A DNA stretch of 64,000 nt from Stercorarius parasiticus (GCA_013396915.1 VWZL01005200.1:44399-108398), one strand, 5' to 3'; numbered from the stretch's first letter, positions 39,101-51,519 are shown. Translations and numbers: made by a program. Notes: generated by a model from the letters alone, not told the origin.

Positions 39101-39979
39101 TGTTTTCCCGCAAAATTCACTTCCTTATTTTGGAGAAAGTAAAGTCCATTCACCATAAGAACTGCACAAAACACTGTATTTTATTAATTAAATCAAATGT
39201 GTACAATTAAATTCATACAGGATGTTCAATATAAGCACACTTAACATGTTCATTGTATCTATGATTCTGTCTTATTGTCAGAAGTTTAAATAGTGGCTGA
39301 CGTAGGCATAACATGTTAATGCTAAAATAAGAGATGCTCAGCAGTTAAAATAACGTCTCCGTATCCCGTAATACTGGGTGTCCAGCTGAAGCCCTACCAG
39401 AACTATTGCTGTAGTGCAGCATAAAAAAATTATGGAGTACTTTTTAGCACACAATTCCATGACAGACAAACTGTGCAATCATTCATTTTAACTGACTGAA
39501 AACTTCCCTCCTGCAAGACTGCAAATAATCCATGATTGAGAGCTTGCTTTATTAGAACAGAGTGCCTGTACCTGTTGAGAAACCACCAGCTTTCAGGCGA
39601 GTTGTAAGCTGATCCTTCTGGGGAAGGAAAACTTCAGGTTTTTCACCTGAAATGCACAAAGCCAAAGGAAGATGTATTGTAGCTGCCCGTTTTAGTACTA
39701 GCTCCCCAACTGGACACACACACCACTTCCATCCTAATGGCAGGGAACTCGATCTTACTCTCAAAGGAGTTGCCTTCCAAAATCACCAGAGTGGCGAGTG
39801 CACCCTCAAACGCAGCGTTTCACCATACTGAATTCCAGCTAGCAATACTATGCTCGAGTGTGGTACCAAGTCTGCCGATACACCAGTTTCATTAAGCCTC
39901 AGCGTGTTCACATCTCTTCACATACCAAAGCTGCAGAGGTTAAGACGGAGCCAAAATGGTCCTGGTGTTATAATAAAGC
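30199..39979. other. Transposon-poor non-coding DNA left of the let-7 cluster
   Basis: I see no gene or CR1 in nearly 10 kb. There are poly-T runs (about 31771-31792, 32308-32322, 33447-33462). A GC-rich patch at about 35270-35430 contains an AP-1-like TGAGTCA (35373-35380 region). Minus-strand AATAAA signals lie at 39180-39185 and 39548-39553 and are candidate 3' ends for the let-7 primary transcript. Confidence 0.5.
35270..35430. promoter_or_regulatory. GC-rich patch with AP-1-like site
   Basis: About 160 bases of clearly higher GC and CpG content (GGGAGCGGGATGGCGCGGGG, GCCGCCGCCACCGCGGG) are followed by TGAGTCAGACG. The neighbouring DNA is AT-rich. It may be a small promoter or enhancer; no transcript can be assigned. 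Confidence 0.3.
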
Positions 39980-40066
39980 CCTAAGAAAGGCAGCAGGTTG
40001 TATAGTTACCTCCTTGCGAGCAAAATCCCTGCCCTAAAACTATGCAACCTACTACCTCTTCCTAGG
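39980..40066 (-). ncRNA. MIRLET7D: let-7d microRNA precursor
   Basis: An 87-nt hairpin, same length as the human precursor as I recall it. The mature 5p arm is at 40038-40059 (minus; begins AGAGGTAGTAGG, with the let-7d hallmark TTGCATAG), and the 3p arm is at 39984-40005 (CTATACAACCTGCTGCC). The arms pair along the whole stem with one C/A mismatch. The terminal loop contains GGAG (minus, 40013-40010), the LIN28 recognition motif that blocks processing in stem cells. let-7d represses targets such as LIN28, HMGA2 and RAS by seed pairing. In the 3p arm, position 39999 gives A where human has G by memory, turning a U-G wobble into U-A. Confidence 0.97.
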
Positions 40067-41028
40067 AGCCCAGTGCTTCCTTTGTGCAGTTCCTCTTGCT
40101 TAGCAGCTGCTCTGGGAAGGCAGTTTAGTTTACCAGCTGCTTTTGGTCTTCTGCACGTACTGCAAGTGTAGGCTGTCAGCGCTGCCTGGTAAGCGGATAA
40201 CCAGTTCTAAGGCTCCGGGCTTAAATACTGATGATGACTGGCTCCATTTTCACTCTCGCCTACTACACTAAACTTTCAGTCCCAAAAAGCATTTTCACAC
40301 TTTTCTTTCTTACTATAGTAAAGATGCTAGCTGGTCACACTAGTGCAGAAGCAGTTAGACAGGGTACACCTAGGACATCAGGAGGAAAAACAACGCAGTA
40401 AGCTTAAAATGTCTTTTTACATAAAAACAGTAACCAACTCAGATAAAAAATTACAGTTCTGGATCTTGGGCGCTCAAACTTCATAACTTTACACTCCCCC
40501 CAAAAGGTAAGGGGTCAATTTTTGCCATTCAACTTTAAGTTTGTATTACATTGTTTAAGTGTCACTGGCTAGAACTGGAGAAAAATAAGCAGATTTATTA
40601 GTAAAGTGTAATTGTAAGCTGTTCCTCCAACTTTTACGAAGCAGCTGGAGTAATGGAATTTTAACGCATTATAGAAATTGGGGTCTCAAAACAGTCTAGG
40701 TCACAATATGTAAGTTTGAGCTACATGTATTTTTACATTCAAACCCAAATTGTTTTAGAATAATTTCCACTCTATGGGGTATTCCACTCTAAACCTAGTA
40801 ACATAAGCATTTTCCATATCCAGTCAGCACCGTGCCGCTCACCTTGAAAGAAAAGTCTTATTAGTCAAATATATCATTTGGGGGTTGCGCCATTCGCACT
40901 GATTGTTAATCCTGCAAATTCTGTCACTGATTAATTTGATACTTTACAACCATGAATTCCTCCGACAGATCTATTTTTACTCAATGCGGACATGAATGAC
41001 TGCAAAGTACCGCGGTTTGTTTTACTCC

Positions 41029-41115
41029 TCAGGGAAGGCAATAGATTGTATAGTTATCTCCTGAACAGGGTAAAATAACTACCCTACAACTATACAATCT
41101 ACTACCTCACTCTGA
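41029..41115 (-). ncRNA. MIRLET7F1: let-7f-1 microRNA precursor
   Basis: An 87-nt hairpin. The mature 5p arm is at 41088-41109 (minus; TGAGGTAGTAGATTGTATAG, the A at position 11 marks let-7f), and the 3p arm is at 41032-41053 (CTATACAATCTATTGCC). The stem closes with TCAGAG/CCCTGA at the ends. The loop holds GGAG (minus, 41061-41058) for LIN28 binding. It lies 962 bases upstream of let-7d and 365 bases downstream of let-7a-1. The sequence is nearly identical to the human precursor except for a few loop-side changes. Confidence 0.97.
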
Positions 41116-41480
41116 CAGAGAAGCATATACTTCTGCAAAGAGCTTAAATAGCTAACCATAGTTTAATTCTAAAGAGTATTTGATACTTCAGTTAGTTAGC
41201 AACGTTAAACAACACAACAATTAGAACAGCATTCATTTGTACTTGATTACCCCGCCATATGCATACAGGAATCAGTCTATTCTTAATTTTTCACTTGTTA
41301 GAGAAAAATGGATGTAGAATGATAACCTAGCTCCTCCAAGAATTAGAAAAATCTAAACACAATTACCCATAGATGTTACAGAAGTATTTTCCCCTATAAG
41401 CATTACAAGTACAGCAGTTCAGTAGAATCTGACAGTGAGTTTAAAATTGAGAAGCTTCCGTTGTTGACTTTCTGCTACTT

Positions 41481-41560
41481 TAGGAAAGACAGTAGATTGT
41501 ATAGTTATCTCCCAGTTGTGGGTATGACCCTAAAACTATACAACCTACTACCTCATCCCA
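41481..41560 (-). ncRNA. MIRLET7A1: let-7a-1 microRNA precursor
   Basis: An 80-nt hairpin, first in the cluster. The mature 5p arm is at 41534-41555 (minus; TGAGGTAGTAGGTTGTATAG), and the 3p arm is at 41484-41504 (CTATACAATCTACTGTC). The 3p arm and the loop type (GGGTCATACCCACAACTGGG) identify let-7a-1 rather than let-7a-2 or a-3. The GGAG LIN28 motif is at 41512-41509 (minus). Loop changes relative to human are few and do not touch either arm. Confidence 0.97.
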
Positions 41561-44500
41561 CAGCGCAGGCATCTTCACAGCCGGTGGGGGAAGAGTGGCG
41601 CATTAGTAAAGACAAGTTAGGCTAGCTGCAGACAGCACTTACAGAATAAAATACTGATCATAGAAAAAACATTCCCCTTACTCCTCCCAGTCATGCAATA
41701 TAGTTATTTTAAAGATAAGATTCCCTAATTTCCAAATGTTAACAATTGCTTGGATCTTACTACGTTTCATCTTTAGACAGTTAGCAAGTTGTAGCAGTCA
41801 TAGCAAGTGGTCATACAGTCGTTTTAAACTTGTCTGTTAAAGGAAAAGTACCATTAGTGTTCCACAGATGTAGCCTCTAATCTGAAATTAGAAGAAAAGT
41901 CTATCAGAAACATCAGATCTATATGTCTTCCTCTTCAGAGCTTAAAAATAATAAAATCTAGGACCATAGCAATGCAGCCAATTTACATGGCTCAATAGGA
42001 GGCCCTAATCTTTAGAATCCTGATGAAGTAAATATATTACATATAGCAACTTTTTTCAGCTAACAGTTAATAGCTCAAAATCATGTACTGTCACTAGTAT
42101 TTTGTGCTGCTTCTGTTAGTTTTAAGTTACACTAGTCCCACGCACAGGGATTCTTTTGTTATAAATGAAACTCATTAAGACTACAGCCTATACCCTGATT
42201 TTAATTGTTAAACTGCCTTACCAAAAGGCCACTTAAAATATACATTGGTTTCAGATCAGAAACAAGCGAGTTTCTGCAACTGCTCCTGACATAACCTTAA
42301 AGCCAAGTTCCACATTAATACGGCTCAACATGATCCTGAAGTAAAAAGTCGCAGAATATTGAAATCAAAATACTTGCCAGCCAGATGTGTGCCTTACAAT
42401 CCCCTTCTTAGCAAGGACACCTTGAGAACAGAGCTGGAGAGGAAAACTGATTGTTTTGTCAATATAATTTAGAAGATAGCTGAAAATGTTTACAGAAATT
42501 CAGTTTTTAAAAATTAAAGACGTTTTACTAGTATTTCATCCCAATTCTAAACTGAGGTTTTCAGACCACTCTTCAAACAAAGCCTTGATAGAACAAGAGT
42601 GCCCTAATGCATGTTAATGTCCTTGCCAAAAAACACAACGCGTGATCCAGTGAATTAATATACAAAGGGATGACGTTATTCCTTGAACAGAGAAAAAATA
42701 AAAGTACTTTACAACCCCCTCAACCCCTTACTCCAGAATCCTTTATACAAATATTGATGACATTTTTCGGTGAATCCCTCTTAAAATCTTGCTTGTAACT
42801 CATATAAATCCCGTTATTTGTTTTTGCTAACTTACACACCTACCAGAACGTACACTTTAGCATGCACAGATGGACACAAGCAGTTGGTCCTAATGCCTAA
42901 ACCAGAAATAAATTAGAACAGTAGCACTGGGACAAAGTCAGACCATTATGAAGCACTGGCACGCACCACATCCTTTTGAATTAGCTCAGGCAGAGGTCCT
43001 GCTGTCAAGCAGATATTCAGTAGGGAAGCTGACAGTCCTTTCAGTTCCCCATTCCTGCATCCAAACCTTCAGCAGCCCAGCAGAATTCATGTAAAGAATC
43101 CATTTCTCACTGAGAGCCAGCCTGCTGAGGCCTGGCCAGCGAGGCTACTTGCAGAGAGCCAGCTCGCCATCTTCACTTTGTTACTCAGTGATGCCGTGGA
43201 GTTACTGAAGTCCCAGATGTTGAGTTTCAGAAGGAACTTTAAGATGAAGCTCATGGTTCCCTGAGGTACGGAAAATGTTTTAAGCGCTTTGAAAAACTGA
43301 ATAGGTGTTACCACACAAAAAGCTTAAGTCAAAAATGCAAAATGTATAAAATAAATAAGACAACACTTCTGAATTTCCTATTTTAAAATTATGCCTGGAG
43401 GACACAAGGATTGTAATAAACCTAGAAACCGTGTTGCATTTCACCACCTTCAGGCAAGTTAGCTATAAACCTAACCAACCTGAGAAGACATACCAAGCAG
43501 CTTTTATTTTTATTTCTACCAATAGCAGGACTTCCCAATCCAGTTCTATTATCAGCAATTCTAAATCACTTTTTACTGTCACCACCAAGTATTCCTGTTA
43601 AGTACTTGCAGCTCCTCAATCCTTAAGAATCTGTCTCCTTTCACCTTCCTGGAAAAAAAAGAGCCTTTCATCTAATACAGATCTGGATGGGCTGTTACTT
43701 AAGGTTAAAAAAGTCCTTGAAAAAAATGTATTACTTCCAATTGTTATCCTGTGGTTATATACAGTAGTCTGGCTTGAGATCATAAAGTGCACATAAGATA
43801 TCAGGAAAACCTCATTCTGTAACAATTACACCTTATGAAGGCTCATCAGGTATCCTGTCTTCTACCTATTGCAGAAAAGCAATTTTATTGATGTTGCATC
43901 TTATAATTTTTATTCAGTTTAATACTAGAAGGGTATACAATTAAAAGAATTAAAATTCTAGTAAAAAAAAAAATCTTCCTTTGGAAGTTCAGGTTACCTT
44001 TTGCTTTTTTGTTTTTACGCGTATTCATGCAAGGTCTAGCAAATTAAGTGTTCTGCTTTATATTAATTCTGCAGTTCTGAGGGTTTCTAACTTGCAGGTT
44101 ATTTCTCACGGTTTTTAAGACCCGTATCACTCCATTTGCAGTGTCCTTTTACAGAATGAGATCTGCCAGGTCTCCTTGGAGGCCTGCTGTATGCTGCTTC
44201 TCTGATGTCATGCATTAAGGTTTTCTGGCACACACAGCAGCAGAGAAGCCTGATGTACAGCACGCTTGATAAATTATGCTCTGGCACACCCTCTACTGAT
44301 TTGGTACGTTCTCATCAAGTGAATCTGCTATTGCATACATCTCTGCTACTGAGGTCACCGAGCTGATGATATCACACCTTAGTATGGCACAAGAGTTTCA
44401 GGGCTATCCACCTGCATATTCTCTCCTTCAGCAACAAACACTCGGCTATGGAGACTTTAAGCTTTTAAGAAACACATGGTTAATTTGCATTCCTTGTTAA

Positions 44501-47500
44501 AAGCTGAGTTCAAAGAGGTACTTCTCCAGTCACCATGTGTTTGTATTTTAAAATCCCCAAAGCAGTGGCAGTGAAGAAAATGACACTAATTGTGTAATTG
44601 TATAACTTTCACACAGCAGTGGCACAGATGAATGTGTTCACTGTCAACTGCAGCCCGGGGCTCAGGCTCCAGCCTGGTCACACACAGCTCTCGCCACACG
44701 ATGGAGCTCCAGGGTTTACAATACCAGCACTAACACCAATTCCTCACAGTTTTACCCCATGATTTCAGTAGCATGCCCTGCATTGAAGCCACACTACCAG
44801 ACTCCTATGGACTCTTTCAGTGACTGAATTCCTGCCACCTTCTCCAGCCACGAACCTGCACATCCAGCGTCCCCAGGGACTATATGCAGCCTTACAAACT
44901 CAGGTTTGTTCCTTCAGTAGGTTTTTTTTTTGTTGTTGTTTGACTGGTGGGGATTGGAGGGGGGAAAAAGGGAGCAGCATGATTAACACAAACTTAATTA
45001 CCCTTTGTATTGCCTCCCCTCGCTTCACTCAACTGCCCCTGCACATCTGTCATCACATGCTACGTGCACACCTACCTCATCACCTTCTTCCAAAAGAGGC
45101 TCAGTAAGATTACATAGTTACTGACACTAAAGTTTTTGTCAATTAAAAAATATTTCATCTTCTATATTCACAGTCTTGGACTGTACCTTCTCCTTTGTAC
45201 AAATAAAGTGCTGATCTTGCTAGAGCCTTCCTCCTAATTTGTGTCCAAGAGAAGTGACAGTAGTAGAATCTAAGTGGGCTCTGGCGCTCTGAAGGATGCT
45301 TTTCAGGGTTTTCTTGAGCTATCTGTAAGTTTAAAACCTCTGAAATGACCATAAACTGCACAGAAAAAAAAGCCTCAAGAATTTACATGTTCTTGTTTAG
45401 TACCACAAAACGGAACATGAGCACTCTTAAGCTATTCTCCAGCCTTTGAAAGAGAAAAAATAGCTCAAATGATAATTACGATTTTTATTCATTACTCTGC
45501 TGGAGGAACAAAATGTGTATGTGTGGAAATAACAAGTCCCATTTCTTCTCCGGGTGATCCTAAAAGACAAATGCTTTATTCTCCCAGTTATTTTGTCCAC
45601 TTTGCAGCACAGAAGAAACGGCCTAAAGCTGAAAGTGAGTTTGTAGAAGGAGTAGTTCCTACACAAACTGTGCTTTTCTGACACCTGCTATATGCACTGT
45701 GGAGATAAACAGATACATTAACTCGAGGTATATAACGCTGTAGTACATACTTCTGCGAAAACATCGTTGGGCAATTGTAAATTTGTAAACAGCCTGTTAT
45801 CTGTAAAGACTATTTTACTCTAGTGCTTAAATTCAGCTTTAGAAACCCAGCGGATAAAATTAAGTGTAACAGAAAATCAAAGCTATAAATTAAAAAGCCA
45901 TGTGAAGATTAAGACCACACAGATTAGAGGGTGGGTTGTTTTTCAGTTTGTTTTTTGTTTGGTTTTTTTTGTGTGTTTTGTTTTTTTTAACTTTGTGCCA
46001 AGCAAATTTACCTGCACTGAAAACAGGCACTGACCAAGAAATCGGTCAAAAATTGCAAAAATTCTTTCATCAGAAGGTAACACTTGCCAGCTGAAGTCCA
46101 GGCACCTTTTTACGAGTCCCCTGCTTATGCCCAAAAACTTAATTTTAAGTTATTTGGTCACACAGTCCATTTAGCAGCAATACACTGGAGTTGAGTGTCA
46201 ATCACACTGGAATACTTGCTTGAAATGGCAAATTTTAAAAAGAGGAGAAACGGAGTACAAGCAGTTTCAGCGCACAACGCCAGACAAATTTATAGATGTG
46301 CTTTAACGCTAAGGGTAAGAGTACCAAAGTCCATGCACCTAAACAGGGATGTGTCCACTACAGTATTTCTTGGAATTTTTCACACAACAGCACAAGAGTA
46401 ACACTGCTGATTCTCACCAATAATGTATTTATCTAGTGTATCAATAGGAAAGGCCTTTTTTTTTTTCTTTTTACAAAATCTATATCCATTTACATTTAAC
46501 TGCTTTAACACAAAGCATTCTGGTTTTAAGTAATTATAACGTAAAACATTACTGTTTTGCCACGTTTTCAATTTTTCTGTTTGATTTAGACTTGTTTTTC
46601 TAACAATTTAGTTACAGATGGAATGTAAACACACAGAAATCACAGTTTGAAAGAAATTAGAAGTCAGTACTGCCCACCCATGCACCAAATGAAGGCACAT
46701 CTCCTGTGGAAAAGTAAACTAAGTGAGCATAATAATTTCTAATACAAACAAAGAACCAAAGTAATACAAATCCTAGCATCTTCCTGTAGACATATTCAAT
46801 GATACAATATTAAACTATCTATGTATAAATGATGCATGCGTACTGTAGAATTCTGGCAAAAACCTCAGTGAGATTAGATAACATTGTATGTAAGGAAAAT
46901 GTCTACGCTCAAATGTTATCAGATTTTCACAAATCCTTTTTGAATACGCGTCTGTCAGTGCATTGGCAGAAGAAACGTGTGTATGAGCACACTTCACTTT
47001 AGCTACAGCTTCAAACGATCGTTTTGGTTACTTGTTCCTGCTCCAAACAGGGATGCATACTTATAAATGTACAAATGTGTATTTATTTGCTATATTTTTA
47101 TCTCTTAGGACCTGCTACTAGTACGTGGGCTAACTTTTTATTCTGCATAAAGTTTGCATGTTAATACAATTACACAAATTCATCAAATAATGACATTAGT
47201 GCATGAAAACAACATTTTCAAGAATGCCATTTAACGTTATTAATTAGCAACGTAATCAAATATCTATTGCCCATTATAAGACCTGGGAGCCTTTCACTGT
47301 TTTGCAAATGAACTGATGTTTTCTGCTACTAATAACAGAGAAAAATACAGAAGGCATTTATCAAAAGGAAAGTGAAATAAGGATTCAGCTTGTTAGTAGT
47401 AGTAGAAAAATAAAGCAAGTGATTTGATGTTTTATCTAAGCTTCCTTTTGCCAAGCCTCCAGTCTTATTATGCAAAATAACTTCCTAGCATGACCTGTAT

Positions 47501-48029
47501 GAATTGAGGTTGCCTTTGAGATTGTATACAGAGTACAACCTGGATGAAAACCCCAGCGAAAAAAATTACAATCAACAATTTTACATGGGAAAAAATATCA
47601 CAATCCTGCTATTTAGGAAGTTCCTCTTCATGAAGGGCTGCCCTGATATATGGCCTAAAAAATAATATTAAATCTATTATCGCATGCTGACTACATTGGA
47701 AAGACTGCCGCCAAGTTCGAACAACCACTTTAAATAACCCACTGGGTAAATTCAGCCTGAATTTACCTGAATGTTGCTGCTCAGAACATGTCAAATTTGA
47801 CAACAGGAGCCACACCAGTCAGCAACTCTTTTTGGGAAGCTGAGGATGCTTCACCCAGCTCCGAGAATTAGGAAGCAGGTGCCCTGCTTCTTGCATATCG
47901 TTTAATTGAGTTAAAGAAACACTACTGCTTTTGAAGAGATAGATTAATTTCCCCCAAAATTCTGTCACGGGTTAAATGTGACCCACTGTTATGATTAAAA
48001 CATGATTTCAAAATATATTTTTAACGGAA
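41561..48029. other. Non-coding DNA between let-7 and its CpG island
   Basis: AT-rich single-copy DNA, without CR1, satellite or coding exon that I recognise. It is expected to be the upstream part of the let-7 primary transcript (introns or exons of a non-coding host RNA). The longest frames are under 100 codons and are without domain features. Confidence 0.5.
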
Positions 48030-48081
48030 TCAAGTTCCCCCCCTCCCGGTACCGGGGCTGCGGGGGGACCCCGGGGGGGGG

Positions 48082-48332
48082 NNNNNNNNNNNNNNNNNNN
48101 NNNNNNNNNNNNNNNNNNNNNNNNNNNNNNNNNNNNNNNNNNNNNNNNNNNNNNNNNNNNNNNNNNNNNNNNNNNNNNNNNNNNNNNNNNNNNNNNNNNN
48201 NNNNNNNNNNNNNNNNNNNNNNNNNNNNNNNNNNNNNNNNNNNNNNNNNNNNNNNNNNNNNNNNNNNNNNNNNNNNNNNNNNNNNNNNNNNNNNNNNNNN
48301 NNNNNNNNNNNNNNNNNNNNNNNNNNNNNNNN
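48082..48332. other. Assembly gap (251 N) in the let-7 CpG island
   Basis: The gap begins after a run of G (48073-48081) in GC-rich DNA. It hides the sequence immediately downstream of the proposed first-exon donor. Confidence 0.95.
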
Positions 48333-48460
48333 CCGCCCGGTTACCTGCCGCAGGGTGACCCGGAGCCGCGCCGAGACCCGGATGGAGTCGCGGCCGCTCC
48401 TGCCGCCGCTCGCCGCACAGCACCACGGGAAGGCGCGACGCGCACCGCGCCGGCCTCCCC

Positions 48461-48465
48461 ATTGG
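48461..48465 (-). promoter_or_regulatory. CCAAT box (NF-Y type)
   Basis: CCAAT on the minus strand within GCCGGCCAATGGGG. It lies about 115 bp upstream of the proposed donor at 48345, a suitable distance for a short first exon. Confidence 0.5.
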
Positions 48466-48545
48466 CCGGCGAGCGTCAAGCCCCGCCCTCCAGAGCAGCC
48501 AGGCGGACGGGGCCACCTGTCTATCATCCGCCGCCTCTCACGCCC

Positions 48546-48550
48546 ATTGG
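48546..48550 (-). promoter_or_regulatory. CCAAT box (NF-Y type)
   Basis: A second CCAAT on the minus strand within AAGGCCAATGGGCG. It is 85 bp, about eight helical turns, from the first, so both lie on the same face of the DNA. Confidence 0.5.
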
Positions 48551-48627
48551 CCTTAGGGCGGTGCAGCACCGCCTCCATCCGGCACTCTCTCTCCTCGTTG
48601 GGTAGCGGGGAAAAGTCTCCGCCCCCT

Positions 48628-48636
48628 CCGCCATTT
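48628..48636 (-). promoter_or_regulatory. YY1-like site
   Basis: AAATGGCGG on the minus strand matches the YY1 core ATGGCGG. Such sites are common near TATA-less CpG promoters and may set start sites. Confidence 0.4.
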
Positions 48637-50300
48637 ATTTCGGGCGTCCTCGGGGGTATCTCTGAAATGGTGCCCCCGGTGGCCGCCCTGCCCCTGTGAT
48701 GCCCGGCGGGACTGAGCGGGCTGCGGGCCCTCCTGTCCTCCCCAGGGCCGCTCCCCCGCCTCGGGGCGTCTGTCTCGGCTGTGCTGGTGCTGCAGTTGGT
48801 CCCAGGCGCGCGACCAGGCCTCCCCGCATCAGGAAGGGTCGGCCCAGCCCGGCCCAGCTGGCCTTGCCTTGCCAGGCCGGAGTGTGTGTCCCTCCAGCCC
48901 GCGGTCACTCAGGCGAGGGTTTGTGTTTTTAGGGCCAGCGGTGGCTCGGGTTTCCAGGGCAGCCCTGGTTCTCGTTAGCAACATTGCCTGAGTTAGGGGC
49001 TTTGGATCCCTCTGGCCCATTGCTGTTGCCCATCTGCCTGCTTCCAGGTTGTTTCTTGTAAGCTGCTCAGGTTGGAAATTGGTCAAAAGGTTAGAGACTG
49101 GTGATCACGCATACATCTTTCCAAACAGCGGCCATCTGAACTATTGCCTGCTGCCAAGTAGTATGGCACCAGGTAAATCACAAACACCAGCTGCAGCTAG
49201 AAGCAGTTAACCAGCATGGTCAACTGCAGCATCTTTAGGAAATTCTCCTGAGGGGGTGAGGAGAAACAGTTCCTGATAAATACGCTACATGTACATGCCG
49301 TTTCTATATAGAGCTCTTGGCTTTTCAGCTTTGCAAGAGTGGCTTTTCTCCTTGGCATTGACAGCTTTTGTTTTCATCATGTTTTCATGGTCTATTTAAG
49401 TAGATGGTTGAATGAGCGACACAACTGGAGTTTTAAACGCTTTGCTGATAGCATTCTCTGAGAGATAATAATAACCTTGTTTAATTGGGGGGTGACCACA
49501 GATGCGCTTCTCTTCATCCTTCCCTGCAATCCTGATGAGCTCTTGAACTAATGAGTTTGGTACTGCTCCTTGCTGGGAACAAGAGCCTCTTTTCTACCAG
49601 CCACCCTTGTAAGTAATTCCTGTTTTCAAGTTACTGGCCTTTGCAGTTGGGTGAGAGAAATCTCTAGGTTGCTGTTGACACTATTGCAATTTATGTATTT
49701 TTGACAAAGTTTGTCTGTACTTTTCTCTCTGCGTCTGCCTTTGGGTTTTATCCTGTTCTACCTCAGAAGTAATCTGACTTGGAAGTGTTATGTTAATGTG
49801 TTGTTACTTGATCAAAATACCTTTCCTGGTTATATTCCTGATTGATTTGTTAATGTTTTGGGGATGCACAGGGGCTACAAGGCACATCACAGTCTTTTAG
49901 AGGACGGGAGGTAGTCCTTCGGCTCGTGAGTGTGTCTGCAACATCAGACTCATCAGGGCTAGTCCAAGCTCAGGGAGGGAAACGCTATCTTTTGAAAACA
50001 AACTTCAAACACACATCTGTTTTCTGTGTCTCTTAAGTTTCAGAAGATCAGTGGGATAGAGAGACCTTAAAAAAATCTGTGAATGCAGAGTATTCTTGAC
50101 AGTCTTTGTAAGTAAGCTTTTCTGTTTTCTTCTTTTGAGAAATTTTAGAAATAAACTTTTGTGAGTTCTTAACAATTTTGTATGAATAACTTTGATGAAG
50201 TTCTTATGTGTGTGGTGTCCTGTCTTACTTCACAAATAATGATTTTTATCACAAATAGGAGAAGGGAACATGGAGCCTTGTTTTCAGTGGTGAGACCAAC

Positions 50301-50399
50301 GAGCAGGTTATGGTCTGGTAGGAGGTGTCCCTGCCCAGGGCAGGGGGATTGGAACTAGAGGATCTTTAAGGTCCCTGCCAACCCAAACCATTCTATAAT
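50301..50399 (+). mobile_element. CR1 LINE fragment, last ~100 bp
   Basis: Sense 3' end only: GGTCTGGTAGGAGGTGTCCC, CTGCCCAGGGCAGGGG and CTTTAAGGTCCCTGCCAACC, then AAACCATTCTATAATT. It is a severely 5'-truncated copy. Confidence 0.92.
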
Positions 50400-51519
50400 T
50401 AAACAGTGACTTGTCTGGATAAGGCAGATGTTTTGCACGTCAAACAAACAAAACTATGATGCCTCAATAGCTAAAAGGTGAACCCGAATGCAGTTTTCAT
50501 CCTGGTGCAGGTAAAACTTTGACGAATAAATTCATCTGGCTGCTAAATGACTTCTTTATCTTTACTTTCAGGTGTAATTTGATGCATTTTCTGATGAATA
50601 CAGAAGCTACAGCCCATGTTAGGGTGAGAAACTTTTGTCAGGTGTCTGTCAGGTACAACCGAGAACCACTTTGGGAGCTCCTGCACTTCCACTGTAGGTC
50701 ACAAGATGGGGTATGAGTACCCAGAAAGATGCCTGTCCAAGTAACGTTCAGGAGCAAAATACCATCGTAAAAGTGCTTATGCGCTGTACTAATTCTTGCT
50801 ACTACACAGCCAGAATTTACTAGAAGTATTAATTACTAAATGTTGTTTTTCAGAAGTCATATTCAGCAAGGTTGTAGTAGGGATGCGTAAATTCAAGTAC
50901 ACGTTTTTAGTAAGGTTGTGCTGTCTATAGTGAGGGTTGCTGGAGGGCTGGATTTGCCGGAGAAGCGGAGTGCTGTAATAAGGAAGTCAATCCCAGCTAT
51001 CAGGTAAACGAGGAGGAATACGGAAGCATTTTTCAAGAAATGAAGCATTCTATTGATGACACATTTATTTTCAAAGCAGGAAATACTTACTGAGTGATGG
51101 TGTTCTTTTGGGCCTGCGCTTTGCCAGATGCACACGGATTCATTTGTGGCCATTGCTCATTTTACCCATAATTGGGAAGTGACATTGTTTTTGGCTTGAG
51201 AAGAGAACAATTCCACAGTTTGTCCAATCAGGCACCAGACAGTTGTTAACATGACAAATTTTTCTTCAGAAAGTGATTTTTTTTATCACTTTTTGCCTAA
51301 CTTAAGTCTTGTATTTTAATAAGAAGTCCCAGCCCATCTGTTTTATGGAAACGCACATAGTTGTGGATGAGCAGGACATTTTCAATAGCACTAATTATTT
51401 TAAAAGCAGATCAAGCACGCTGAAACTATGTGTAATATCCTAGCAAGAGTCTTTGGTCTTGCAAAATAGTGCCAAATAGTTCTGCTCACCTTACTCTCTG
51501 TTTCTTTGGGAAAGTTAGG

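Larger units (their letters stand above)
39180..48460 (-). ncRNA. Probable primary transcript of the let-7 cluster
   Basis: All three let-7 hairpins read on the minus strand within 1.6 kb, so they should come from one RNA polymerase II transcript. The only CpG island upstream (to the right) is at 48.0-48.8 kb, about 6.5-7 kb from let-7a-1, and it has a splice donor facing left at 48345. Candidate poly(A) signals downstream are AATAAA (minus) at 39548-39553 and 39180-39185. No protein-coding frame is convincing. Ends are inferred, and internal exon structure is unknown. Confidence 0.45.
48030..48760 (-). promoter_or_regulatory. CpG island, probable promoter of the let-7 transcript
   Basis: A sharp GC-rich, CpG-dense island in AT-rich surroundings, with a 251-base gap inside. 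On the minus strand it has two CCAAT boxes (48465-48461 and 48550-48546, 85 bp apart), a YY1-like AAATGGCGG (48636-48628) and GC boxes (GGGGGCGG at about 48626-48619). A consensus splice donor, CGGCAG then GTAACC, ends a possible first exon at 48345. The arrangement fits a housekeeping-type, TATA-less promoter firing left, towards let-7. A divergent transcript to the right is possible. Confidence 0.6.

Noticed and set aside
39980..41560. let-7 hairpins on the plus strand
   Set aside because: The complement also folds, but the mature GAGGTAG seed is on the 5' arm only on the minus strand, and the 3p arms match known ones on that strand.
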